A stretch of DNA of 64,000 bases from Pseudomonas karstica (GTDB lineage Bacteria; Pseudomonadota; Gammaproteobacteria; Pseudomonadales; Pseudomonadaceae). Where the stretch lies: positions 1-64,000 of the forward strand of contig NZ_WLYI01000030.1 in NCBI RefSeq assembly GCF_009707515.1, given 5' to 3'. The translations under genes and the position numbers were made by a program. Shown here one piece after another: positions 25,108 to 33,433 of this stretch. Under the pieces are notes generated by a model, which did not search any database, was not told where the DNA came from, and was given only the letters and a program-made list of their open reading frames with translations. Position 1 is the stretch's first letter, and every line of letters starts with the position of its first letter.

Positions 25108-27291
25108 TTAGAGCACCTTGTCCAGGGTGATGGGAAATTCCCGCACCCGCTTGCCGGTGGCGTGATAAATCGCATTCGCCACCGCCGCCGCCACCCCGAC
25201 AATGCCGATTTCACCCACGCCCTTGGACCCCAAGGCATTGACGATTTCGTCGTATTCTTCGACAAAAACCACGTCAATCTCGCCGATATCCGCGTTCACT
25301 GGAATATGGTACTCCGCCAGACTGTGGTTCATGTAGCGCCCCAACTGATGGTCGACCTGGGTCTCTTCATGCAACGCCATGCCGATGCCCCACACCACCG
25401 CGCCGAGGATTTGGCTGCGGGCCATCTTCGGATTGACCACCCGCCCGGCGGCAATCGCGCTGACCACCCGGCTCACCCTGATCGTGCCCAAGTCTTCATC
25501 CACCCGCACCTCGACGAACACCGCCGAATGGGTGGCGGTGGCATAACCCTCGCGCTTCTTGTCGGGTTCGCTGTCGACCTGCACTTGCAACGCGTCTTCA
25601 CCGCTGTCTTTAACCAACTGCGCCAGCGACACGCGCTGGTCGCCCACATGCAGTTGGCCATTGTCGAAACGTGCCGTCTCGGCATCCTTGAAAGCCGGGT
25701 AAGTCTGCCGAGCGATTTTCAGCAACTTGGCATTCAAAGCCTCGCACGCTTGTTGCACGGCAGTGCCGACGGAGGACACGGTAAACGAGCCCCCCTGCAA
25801 CGGCGCAGTGGGCAGTGAGGAATCCCCCAGCAAGAAACTGATATCGGCCATGGCAACGCCACTGACCTGCGCCGCAATTTGGGTCATCACGGTATAAGTA
25901 CCCGTGCCGATATCGGTGGTGGCGCTGCTGACGGTCAGTTTGCCATCGACGTCGATCCGTGCCCTGGCGCTGGCCTTCATCTGCAAGGCCTCCCACACGC
26001 CGCCGGCCATGCCCCAACCGATCAACTGGCGCCCCTCACGCATACTGCGCGGTTCCGGGTTGCGCTGGCTCCAACCGAAACGCTCGGCACCTTCGCTGTA
26101 ACACTCGCGCAAGGCCTTGCTTGACCAAGGTTTGTCTTCGTTCTGATTGCGTTCGGCGTAGTTGATCAGCCGCAGTTGCACCGGGTCGATGCCCAGGGCA
26201 CAGGCCAGTTCGTCCATGGCGCACTCCAGGCCGATCAGCCCAAGGGCCGCGCCGGGCGCGCGCATGTCCAACGGTGTGAACACATCCAGCGGTACAAGCT
26301 TGTAAGTCAGTTGCACGTTGTCGCAGTGATAGAGCATGCCGCTCCACTCCACCACGTGTTCACTGAAGTCCTCGAAACGCGAGGTCTGGCCGACAGCGGT
26401 ATGGCCCAGCGCAAGCACGCGGCCATTGGCGGAGGCGCCTATTTGCAGGCGTTGCAAGGTGCGCGGACGGTAGCCGAAAGTGAACATCTGTTGGCGCGTC
26501 AGGGTGACACGAACTGAACGTTTGAGCGCCAGGGAGGCCATCACTGCCAGCGGCAGTTGGTACTGCGGACGCAAGCCTGAACCGAAGGCACCGCCGACAA
26601 ATGCGGCAAAAATCCGCACCTGGCTTTTATCCAGGCCGAAGACTTTTTGCACGTAGGCCTGGCAGTTCTGCGGGCCTTGGGTCTTGTCGTGGATATGCAG
26701 CGTGCCGTCCGGCTGGTACAGCACGGTACTGGCATGGGGCTCCATGGGATTGTGGTGTTCGATGGGTGTGCTGTAGTGCAGGTCAAGGCGGGTGGCGGCG
26801 CCGGCCCATTCGGCCTGGAAGTTGCCGCGAGGCGCGGGCGGCGTTTGCGGCGACGGGTGCGCTTGGTCCTGCAAGGCCAGTAGATCGGTCTCGGCGGGCT
26901 CGGCTGCGTATTCGATGACAACCAGGGAGCCGGCGTGGCGCGCCAATTCCAGGTTGTCGGCAATCACCAGGGCCAACGGCTGACCGCTGTAGAGAACGCG
27001 GTCGTTATACAGCGGGCGAAACGGTGAACCGTCCGCTGCATCGGCGTCGGCATAACTTTCATCGTAGCTGGCCAGTTTCGGGCGATTGAGGTGGTCAAGC
27101 ACCATCACCACACCCGGCAACGCCAAGGCTTTGGAAGCATCAATGCGGATGACTCGGCCCTTGGCTATATCGCTCGACACCACGCTGGCGTGCAGCAGGC
27201 CATCTTCGGCGAACTCACCGGCATAACGTGCTTGCCCGGTCACCTTGAGCAGACCGTCGACCCGGTCCAACGGTTTGCCGATCGCACTCAT
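25108..27291 (-). CDS. Aldehyde oxidoreductase molybdenum-cofactor subunit (PaoC/YagR-like)
   Basis: 727-residue large subunit of the xanthine oxidase family; it holds the molybdopterin cytosine dinucleotide centre. The family N-terminus GKPLDRVDGLLKVTGQARY, the GGAFGSGLRPQ motif and the catalytic-glutamate motif KGVGEIGIVG near the C-terminus are intact. The length matches PaoC. Its start overlaps the FAD-subunit stop by four bases. The substrate is probably an aromatic or other aldehyde, by analogy with E. coli PaoABC. No PaoD-type maturation chaperone is encoded alongside, so it must be supplied elsewhere. Confidence 0.92.
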   Translation of the reverse strand: MSAIGKPLDRVDGLLKVTGQARYAGEFAEDGLLHASVVSSDIAKGRVIRIDASKALALPGVVMVLDHLNRPKLASYDESYADADAADGSPFRPLYNDRVLYSGQPLALVIADNLELARHAGSLVVIEYAAEPAETDLLALQDQAHPSPQTPPAPRGNFQAEWAGAATRLDLHYSTPIEHHNPMEPHASTVLYQPDGTLHIHDKTQGPQNCQAYVQKVFGLDKSQVRIFAAFVGGAFGSGLRPQYQLPLAVMASLALKRSVRVTLTRQQMFTFGYRPRTLQRLQIGASANGRVLALGHTAVGQTSRFEDFSEHVVEWSGMLYHCDNVQLTYKLVPLDVFTPLDMRAPGAALGLIGLECAMDELACALGIDPVQLRLINYAERNQNEDKPWSSKALRECYSEGAERFGWSQRNPEPRSMREGRQLIGWGMAGGVWEALQMKASARARIDVDGKLTVSSATTDIGTGTYTVMTQIAAQVSGVAMADISFLLGDSSLPTAPLQGGSFTVSSVGTAVQQACEALNAKLLKIARQTYPAFKDAETARFDNGQLHVGDQRVSLAQLVKDSGEDALQVQVDSEPDKKREGYATATHSAVFVEVRVDEDLGTIRVSRVVSAIAAGRVVNPKMARSQILGAVVWGIGMALHEETQVDHQLGRYMNHSLAEYHIPVNADIGEIDVVFVEEYDEIVNALGSKGVGEIGIVGVAAAVANAIYHATGKRVREFPITLDKVL

Positions 27292-28277
27292 GACGTGGCT
27301 CCTGCGACAGCGGCATCGCTCAAGGCGCGAATGATCGCGCGGCGTGCCAGCTTGATCTTGAAAGCATTGTGCTCCAAAGGCTCGGCGTCTTGCAGCATGG
27401 CCTCGGCGGCGACGCTGAACGTTTCGCGGCTGACTGCCTGGCCGATCAGCCGGGCCTCCACCGCGCGGTCGCGCCAGGGTTTGTGGGCGACACCACCCAG
27501 GGCTAGGCGGGCGTCGACTATCACCTCGCCCTCCAACTCCAGCGCCGCGGCAACAGACACCAGGGCGAACGCGTAAGACGCCCGGTCGCGGATTTTCAGG
27601 TAGTGGCTGTGGCCAGCAAGGTGGTCTGCAGGAAGCTCGATGGCGGTGATCAGTTCGTCGTCGGCCAACTGGTTATCCCGCTGGGGCGTATCCTGCGGCA
27701 GTCGGTGAAAGTCGGCGAACTCGATGACGCGCGCAGCGCCACGGCCTTGCACATGCACCCGGGCATCCAGGGCGGCCAGGGCCACGCACATGTCCGAGGG
27801 ATGGGTCGCGACGCACTGCTCGCTGGCACCAAGAATCGCGTGAATACGGTTCAACCCAGCCCGCGCCGGGCAACCGCTGCCAGGCTCGCGCTTGTTGCAG
27901 GGCACGGCGGCGTCATAGAAGTAGTAACAACGGGTGCGCTGCAACAGGTTGCCGCCAGTGCTGGCCATGTTGCGTAATTGCGGCGAGGCGCCCGCGAGGA
28001 TGGCCTGGGACAGCAGCGGGTAGCGTTGCTCGATCAGCGGGTGCCAGGCCAGGTCGGCGTTACTCACCAGGGCACCGATCATCAGGCCGCCTTCGGTGGT
28101 TTCTTCGACCTCGCGCAGCGGCAAGCCGGTGATATCGATCAGGTGTTCGGGGTGGCTGATGTTCTCTTTCATCAGGTCCAGCAAATTGGTGCCGCCGGCG
28201 ATAAAGCGCGACGCCGGGCTGGCCAGGTGCACCGCCTCCTGTACGTCGGCAGGCTTGCTGTAATGGAAGGGATTCAT
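27288..28277 (-). CDS. Aldehyde oxidoreductase FAD subunit (PaoB/YagS-like)
   Basis: 329-residue FAD subunit, CoxM/PaoB family. The FAD-binding motif is FIAGGTNLLDLMKENI. An inserted Cys-rich loop (LQRTRCYYFYD, PCNKREPGSGCPA, SEQCVATHPSD) resembles the extra [4Fe-4S] site reported for PaoB and not found in classical xanthine dehydrogenase. It overlaps both neighbours by four bases (ATGA), giving a tightly coupled three-gene unit in the order 2Fe-2S, FAD, Mo. Confidence 0.92.
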   Translation of the reverse strand: MNPFHYSKPADVQEAVHLASPASRFIAGGTNLLDLMKENISHPEHLIDITGLPLREVEETTEGGLMIGALVSNADLAWHPLIEQRYPLLSQAILAGASPQLRNMASTGGNLLQRTRCYYFYDAAVPCNKREPGSGCPARAGLNRIHAILGASEQCVATHPSDMCVALAALDARVHVQGRGAARVIEFADFHRLPQDTPQRDNQLADDELITAIELPADHLAGHSHYLKIRDRASYAFALVSVAAALELEGEVIVDARLALGGVAHKPWRDRAVEARLIGQAVSRETFSVAAEAMLQDAEPLEHNAFKIKLARRAIIRALSDAAVAGATS

Positions 28278-28798
28278 TGCTCACCTCCCGGCTCACGGCA
28301 CGCCGGCAAGGCTTCTTCGATGGCATCGCGGATGTTGTTGTACGCGCCGCAACGGCACAGGTTGCCGCTCATCGACTCCTGGATCTGCGCAGTGTCGTGG
28401 GCGCGGCCTTCACGGGCCAGGCCCACCGCCGAACAGATCTGCCCAGGCGTGCAGTAGCCACACTGAAAGGCATCGTGCTTGATAAAGGCCTGTTGCATCG
28501 GGTGCAGGCTCTCGCCCGAGGCCAGGCCTTCGATGGTGATCAACTCGGCAGCGTCGCACATCACCGCCAGCGTCAGGCAGGCATTCACCCGTTTACCGTT
28601 GAGCAGCACGGTGCAGGCGCCGCACTGGCCGTGGTCGCAGCCCTTCTTGCTGCCGGTCAGGTCCAACTGCTCGCGCAGCAGGTCCAGCAGGGTGGTCCAG
28701 GGCAATACATCCAGCTGGATTGCTCGACGATTGAGGATCAGGCGTATCGGATGGCTGACGAACGGCTTGGTCGCTGCGCTTACGGGGGTCGCGCTCAT
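28274..28798 (-). CDS. Aldehyde oxidoreductase [2Fe-2S] subunit (PaoA/YagT-like)
   Basis: 174-residue electron-transfer subunit with two [2Fe-2S] clusters: the plant-ferredoxin type (GCDHGQCGACTVLLNGKRVNAC) and the helical type (QCGYCTPGQI, then SGNLCRCGAY). The start chosen is the ATG at 28798 behind GTGAGGTG. Unlike E. coli PaoA, the N-terminus (MSATPVSAATKPFVSHP) shows no twin-arginine signal, so the complex is probably cytoplasmic. It is the first gene of the operon; the 106 bases upstream show no strong operator. Confidence 0.92.
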   Translation of the reverse strand: MSATPVSAATKPFVSHPIRLILNRRAIQLDVLPWTTLLDLLREQLDLTGSKKGCDHGQCGACTVLLNGKRVNACLTLAVMCDAAELITIEGLASGESLHPMQQAFIKHDAFQCGYCTPGQICSAVGLAREGRAHDTAQIQESMSGNLCRCGAYNNIRDAIEEALPACREPGGEQ

Positions 28799-28904
28799 AA
28801 ACACCTCACGGATTGGTGTGCAATCGCGGCGTTCAGGGAAGTCGCCGTCTTAGCGGTACGACTTCGCAGGGTTATGAGCGTTCAAGGCAATTGATAGGTG
28901 GCGA

Positions 28905-29351
28905 TCAGCGAATGCTGAGGGTGGTGACCAGGGTGTTGCGGGGTGAGTTGATCGAGGTGTTGCTGTACTGGAATGTGCCTCCAGCCTCGATATTCAACGC
29001 AAACACATGGATGTAGCCCATCAGTGTGCCTGCATTGCTGCAAGCCTGGCTGACGGAGCCCACTTGGCAGATGGCGGTGCTGCTGCCCGAAACCGGTGCG
29101 CCATCGAAGAACCCCTGGGAGCTGTTACCCAGGCCAACTTCCATCACATACACCTTGGTCGTCCCACGATGAGTGCACATTTGGGTGCGGCTCGCCCGTT
29201 CAGGGATGGTTTCCGTACAACCGGGCGACTCGACCTTGAACACCCGCACCTCGCTCAACGCCGGTGCAGGCGCGCCCCACGCCGGTGCCGCACCCAGCCA
29301 CAGGCCGACACAACCGAACAGAGCTAGACTCCAGGCGCTGGCTTTTTTCAT
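28905..29351 (-). CDS. Secreted small protein of unknown function
   Basis: 148 residues with a clear signal peptide (MKKASAWSLALFGCVGLWLG, cleavage near AWGA-PAP). The mature part starts with SEVRVFKVESPGC and has five cysteines (ESPGCTE, QMCTHRG, AICQVG, QACSNAG pattern), suggesting a disulphide-bonded extracellular beta-rich protein. It resembles the DUF4879 (YolA-type) family, but I hold that loosely. It stands alone between the aldehyde oxidoreductase operon and the purine permease. Function cannot be assigned. Confidence 0.7.
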   Translation of the reverse strand: MKKASAWSLALFGCVGLWLGAAPAWGAPAPALSEVRVFKVESPGCTETIPERASRTQMCTHRGTTKVYVMEVGLGNSSQGFFDGAPVSGSSTAICQVGSVSQACSNAGTLMGYIHVFALNIEAGGTFQYSNTSINSPRNTLVTTLSIR

Positions 29352-29498
29352 GCTGTCGATGACCCTGTAGTAAACGTCGGCGCAGTATGCCTCAAGGCCA
29401 TGATCAAGCCTATGCGCCACTGGCCCTCGGCTGCTGGTATGATGCGCCGCTTTTTCCGATCCTCTCTGGAACCACAGGCGCTTGGCGCAGTTTGTGCT

Positions 29499-29538
29499 TT
29501 GACTTAGAGGTCAACAAATAACGACGCAAAATAGCGTC
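29499..29538 (+). promoter_or_regulatory. Paired small dyads in the purine permease leader
   Basis: TTGAC-N6-GTCAA (29499-29514) and GACGC-N6-GCGTC (29523-29538) sit in tandem just ahead of the ribosome site. They could be an operator plus a leader hairpin. They do not match a known purine riboswitch. Confidence 0.35.
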
Positions 29539-29551
29539 ACAGGGAGCAGAA

Positions 29552-30847
29552 ATGCTGGAAAAGCTGTTTCAACTCAAAGCACACAACACCAACGTGCGCA
29601 CCGAGATTCTCGCTGGCATCACGACCTTCCTGGCCATGGCCTACATCCTGTTCGTCAACCCGAGCATCCTCGGCGAGACCGGCATGGACAAGGGCGCGCT
29701 GTTTGTCGCCACCTGCCTGGCGGCAGCCATCGGTTCTGCCGTGATGGGCCTGATCGCCAACTACCCGATTGCCCTGGCACCGGGCATGGGCCTGAACGCC
29801 TTCTTTACCTACACCGTGGTCCTGCATATGGGCCACACCTGGCAAGTGGCGCTGGGCGCGGTATTCATCTCGGCGGTGCTGTTCTTCCTGTTGTCGATCT
29901 TTCGCATCCGCGAATGGATCATCAACAGCATCCCGCTGCCCCTGCGCTCGGCAATTGCCGCCGGTATCGGCTTGTTCCTCGCGCTGATCGCCCTGCACAA
30001 CGCCGGGATCGTGGTGAGCAACCCGGCCACCATGGTTGGCCTGGGTGACCTGAAACAACCGGCACCGGTTCTTGCCACCCTCGGTTTCGCGCTGATCGTC
30101 GCGCTGGAAGCCCTGAAAGTGCGCGGTGCGGTGCTGATCGGCATTCTGAGCGTGACCGTCGCCTCCATCGCCCTGGGCTTCACCCCGTTCGGCGGCATTA
30201 CCTCGATGCCGCCGTCCCTGGCCCCGACCTTTCTGCAACTGGACATCATGGGCGCCCTGGATATCGGGCTGGTAAGCGTGATCCTGGCCTTCCTGTTCGT
30301 TGACCTGTTCGACAACTCCGGCACCCTGATCGGCGTCGCCAAGCGCGCCGGCCTGATGGGCAAGGATGGCCACATGCCGAAAATGGGCCGGGCGCTGATC
30401 GCCGACAGCACCGCCGCCATGGCCGGCTCGCTGCTGGGCACCTCGACCACCACCAGTTACATCGAATCGGCCGCAGGCGTCAGTGCCGGTGGCCGTACCG
30501 GCTTGACCGCCATCGTGGTGGCGGTCCTGTTCCTGCTGGCCCTGTTCTTCTCGCCACTGGCCGCCAGCGTACCGGCCTTCGCCACCGCACCGGCATTGCT
30601 GTTCGTGGCGGTGCTGATGACTTCGGGGCTGGCAGAAATCGATTGGGACGACATCACCGTCGCCGCGCCGGTGGTAATCACCGCCCTGGCGATGCCATTC
30701 ACTTACTCCATCGCCAACGGCATTGCCTTCGGTTTCATCGCCTGGACCGCCATCAAGCTGCTCTCGGGCCGCTACCGTGAGCTGAACCCGGCGCTGGTGA
30801 TTCTGTCGATTCTGTTTGTGATCAAGCTGGGCTGGTTCAACGCATGA
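29552..30847 (+). CDS. NCS2/AzgA-type purine permease
   Basis: 431-residue, 12-14-helix inner-membrane symporter of the AzgA-like nucleobase family (adenine, guanine, hypoxanthine). Family blocks seen: TEILAGITTFLAMAYILFVN, the APGMGLNAFFTYTVV segment with the NAxF core, VDLFDNSGTLIGVAKRAGLM and SYIESAAGVSAGGRTGLTA. The start at 29552 has GGGAG upstream. Two small hairpins lie in the leader (29499-29514 and 29523-29538). The stop overlaps the trmA start by four bases, so trmA depends on this transcript. Confidence 0.93.
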   Translation: MLEKLFQLKAHNTNVRTEILAGITTFLAMAYILFVNPSILGETGMDKGALFVATCLAAAIGSAVMGLIANYPIALAPGMGLNAFFTYTVVLHMGHTWQVALGAVFISAVLFFLLSIFRIREWIINSIPLPLRSAIAAGIGLFLALIALHNAGIVVSNPATMVGLGDLKQPAPVLATLGFALIVALEALKVRGAVLIGILSVTVASIALGFTPFGGITSMPPSLAPTFLQLDIMGALDIGLVSVILAFLFVDLFDNSGTLIGVAKRAGLMGKDGHMPKMGRALIADSTAAMAGSLLGTSTTTSYIESAAGVSAGGRTGLTAIVVAVLFLLALFFSPLAASVPAFATAPALLFVAVLMTSGLAEIDWDDITVAAPVVITALAMPFTYSIANGIAFGFIAWTAIKLLSGRYRELNPALVILSILFVIKLGWFNA

Positions 30848-31923
30848 CTTTTGACGCCGCACACTACACCGTTCAACTGGATGAAAAGGTCACGCGCTTG
30901 CGTGACCTGCTGGCACCTTTTGACGCGCCCGAACCGCAAGTATTCGACTCGCCCCTGCAGAACTTCCGCCTGCGGGCCGAGTTCCGCCTGTGGCGCGAAG
31001 AAGGCCAGCGCCATTACGCTATGTTCTCCCAGGACGACAAACGCACGCCGATTCTCATCGAAGAATTCCCCATCGCAAGCAAGCGCATCAACCAGTTGAT
31101 GCCGCAACTCAAGGCCGCCTGGCAAGCCAGCGCAGCCCTCAGCCACAAGCTGTTCCAGGTGGAGTTCCTGACCACCCTGGCAGGCGATGCGATGATCACC
31201 CTGTGTTATCACCGCCCGCTGGACGAGCACTGGCACGCAGCGGCAAGCAAGCTGGCCACCGACCTGAACGTCAGTGTCATCGGCCGCTCCAAGGGCAAGC
31301 GCGATGTGATCGGCCACGATTACGTGGTGGAAAAACTCGATGTCGGTGGCCGCACCTTCAGTTATCGCCAGCCGGAAGGCGCATTCACCCAGCCCAACGG
31401 CACGGTGAACCAGAAGATGCTCAACTGGGCATATGACGCGCTGGGCGATCGCCCCGATGACTTGCTGGAGCTGTATTGCGGCAACGGCAACTTCACCCTG
31501 CCCCTGGCGACCCGCGTGCGCAAAGTGCTGGCCACCGAGATCAGTAAAACCTCGGTCAATGCCGCCTTGAGCAACCTCGAAGAAAATGCGCTGAATAATG
31601 TCACCCTGGTGCGTTTGTCCGCCGAAGAGCTGACCGAAGCCCTCAACGAAGTACGCCCATTCCGCCGCCTGCACGGCGTCGACCTCAAGAGCTACGAGTT
31701 CGGCAGCGTGTTCGTCGACCCGCCTCGCGCCGGCATGGACCCGGACACCTGCGAGTTGACCCGACGCTTCGACAACATCCTGTACATCTCCTGCAACCCG
31801 CAGACGTTGGCGGCGAACATCGCGCAACTGCATGACAGCCACCGCATTGTACGCTGCGCCTTGTTTGACCAATTCCCGTGGACCCACCACATGGAATCGG
31901 GTGTGTTGTTGACCCGCCGGTAA
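30844..31923 (+). CDS. trmA: tRNA (uracil-5-)-methyltransferase
   Basis: 359-residue SAM enzyme making m5U54 (ribothymidine) in the tRNA T-loop. The SAM motif is ELYCGNGNFTLPLA, the FVDPPRAGMDPDT motif is intact, and the catalytic cysteine is in ILYISCNPQTL. The C-terminal His-Met-Glu general-base region is THHMESGVLL. The ATG overlaps the permease stop (ATGA). It is a full-length TrmA, lacking the iron-sulphur cysteines and TRAM domain of RlmD-type paralogues. A strong terminator follows. Confidence 0.97.
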   Translation: MTFDAAHYTVQLDEKVTRLRDLLAPFDAPEPQVFDSPLQNFRLRAEFRLWREEGQRHYAMFSQDDKRTPILIEEFPIASKRINQLMPQLKAAWQASAALSHKLFQVEFLTTLAGDAMITLCYHRPLDEHWHAAASKLATDLNVSVIGRSKGKRDVIGHDYVVEKLDVGGRTFSYRQPEGAFTQPNGTVNQKMLNWAYDALGDRPDDLLELYCGNGNFTLPLATRVRKVLATEISKTSVNAALSNLEENALNNVTLVRLSAEELTEALNEVRPFRRLHGVDLKSYEFGSVFVDPPRAGMDPDTCELTRRFDNILYISCNPQTLAANIAQLHDSHRIVRCALFDQFPWTHHMESGVLLTRR

Positions 31924-31946
31924 ACGCTCTGGCATAAACGCAAAAA

Positions 31947-31970
31947 GGCCGTCCAAGAGACGGCCTTTTT
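31947..31970 (+). terminator. Rho-independent terminator after trmA
   Basis: GGCCGTC-CAAGA-GACGGCC with TTTTT after and AAAAA before, so it could work in both directions. It lies 24 bases past the trmA stop. Confidence 0.93.
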
Positions 31971-32097
31971 GCGTTTAGCGTTCGATGATCGCCCGGTTTT
32001 GTTCCCGTCAATTGACCAAAGTAACTATTCAGTACATTTTATCTCCACAGGTTGATCACCCCGTCAGCCCATGCCAAAAACAATTGTGGAACCTCTG

Positions 32098-32538
32098 ATG
32101 CCTCCCATCGTACTGATACTCAACGGCCCCAACCTGAACCTGCTCGGCACCCGCGAGCCCGCCACTTACGGCCATGAAACCCTGGCCGACATCGCCGCCC
32201 TGTGTGGCCGCAGCGCGCAGCAGCTGGGTTTGAACGTGGAGTTTCGCCAGACCAACCATGAAGGCGAACTGCTGGACTGGATCCACGGCGCCCGCGCCCG
32301 TTGTGCCGGGATAGTGATTAACCCGGCGGCCTGGACCCACACCTCAGTGGCGATCCGCGATGCACTGGTGGCCAGTGAAGTACCGGTCATCGAGGTGCAT
32401 CTGTCCAACGTGCACGCCCGGGAAACGTTTCGTCATCACTCCTTCGTGTCACCGATTGCCAAGGCTGTGCTAGCGGGTTTCGGCAGCCATGGCTATCACT
32501 TGGCCCTGGAACATTTCAGCCAGGCGCTGAAAGGATGA
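32098..32538 (+). CDS. aroQ: Type II 3-dehydroquinate dehydratase
   Basis: 146-residue dodecameric enzyme interconverting 3-dehydroquinate and 3-dehydroshikimate. Catalytic landmarks: LNGPNLNLLGTREPATYG (Arg and Tyr of the lid loop), NPAAWTHTS, the histidine loop EVHLSNVHARE and the FRHHS motif. The start at 32098 (MPPIVLILNGP) matches the family and has GGA upstream; an earlier in-frame ATG at 32071 is less likely. It is coupled to the quinate/shikimate dehydrogenase gene, so a catabolic role in quinate use is likely besides any biosynthetic one. Confidence 0.94.
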   Translation: MPPIVLILNGPNLNLLGTREPATYGHETLADIAALCGRSAQQLGLNVEFRQTNHEGELLDWIHGARARCAGIVINPAAWTHTSVAIRDALVASEVPVIEVHLSNVHARETFRHHSFVSPIAKAVLAGFGSHGYHLALEHFSQALKG

Positions 32539-32543
32539 GCTGC

Positions 32544-33395
32544 ATGCCCCAACGCCGAATTCTGGCCGGCCTGATCGGCGCCGGTATCCAGGCTTCGCGC
32601 ACGCCTGCACTGCATGAGCGCGAAGGTGATGCCCACGGCTTGCGCTACCTGTATAGCCTGATCGATCTGGACCCGTTGCATCTGGACAGCAGCGCCCTGC
32701 CCGACCTGCTGACAGCGGCCGAGCAACTGAACTTCACAGGTTTGAACATCACCTATCCGTGCAAGCAGGTAATCCTGGCGCTGCTCGACGAACTGTCGCC
32801 CGAGGCGCGCGGAATCGGCGCGGTCAACACCGTGGTGTTCCGGGACGGCAAACGCATTGGCCACAACACCGACTGCCTGGGGTTCGCCGAAGGGTTTCGC
32901 CGAGGCTTGAGTGATGCCGCACGTCAGCGTGTGGTGCAGATGGGCGCCGGTGGTGCTGGAGCCGCGGTGGCTCATGCGTTGCTCGGTGAAGGGGTCGAGC
33001 ATCTGAGCATTTTCGATGTGGACGAAGACCGCGCCCGCAGCCTGGCCGACAACCTCAACCAGCATTTCGGCGCCGGCCGCGCCCAGTCGGGCAACGACTT
33101 GCATCGCGCCATGACCAAGGCCGACGGCTTGGTCAACACCACGCCCATGGGCATGCTGAAATTACCTGGCATGCCAGTGCCACTGGCGACGTTGCGGCCC
33201 GGGTTATGGGTGGCGGAGATTGTCTATTTCCCGCTGGAAACCGAACTGCTGCGCAACGCCCGGGCGTTGGGTTGCCGCACGCTGGATGGCGGCAACATGG
33301 CGGTGTTCCAGGCCGTGAAGGCGTTTGAACTGTTCAGCGGGGAGACAGCGAATTCAGGGCGGATGCTCGAGCATTTCCAAAGCATGAATACCTGA
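32544..33395 (+). CDS. Quinate/shikimate dehydrogenase (AroE/YdiB superfamily)
   Basis: 283-residue NAD(P)-dependent dehydrogenase. The substrate domain begins LAGLIGAGIQASRTPALHE, with the catalytic Lys in NITYPCKQ and the Asn-Thr-Asp motif in GHNTDCLGF. The nucleotide loop is QMGAGGAGAAVAHAL. The SRTPALHE opening is typical of quinate/shikimate dehydrogenases used in catabolism and differs from biosynthetic AroE (usually SKSP). The ATG at 32544 sits eight bases after AAGGA; an ATG at 32535 overlapping the aroQ stop is the alternative. Confidence 0.9.
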   Translation: MPQRRILAGLIGAGIQASRTPALHEREGDAHGLRYLYSLIDLDPLHLDSSALPDLLTAAEQLNFTGLNITYPCKQVILALLDELSPEARGIGAVNTVVFRDGKRIGHNTDCLGFAEGFRRGLSDAARQRVVQMGAGGAGAAVAHALLGEGVEHLSIFDVDEDRARSLADNLNQHFGAGRAQSGNDLHRAMTKADGLVNTTPMGMLKLPGMPVPLATLRPGLWVAEIVYFPLETELLRNARALGCRTLDGGNMAVFQAVKAFELFSGETANSGRMLEHFQSMNT

Positions 33396-33398
33396 TCG

Positions 33399-33433
33399 AC
33401 TGATCGTTCCCACGCAGAGTGGGAACAATCAGT
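33399..33433. repeat. GTTCCCAC inverted repeat at a convergent gene junction
   Basis: 15-base arms (ACTGATCGTTCCCAC / GTGGGAACAATCAGT, one mismatch) with a 5-base loop fill the gap between the dehydrogenase and tetR stops. It shares its GTTCCCAC core with the repeat at 45555-45587. It may act as a terminator without a T-run. Confidence 0.75.
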
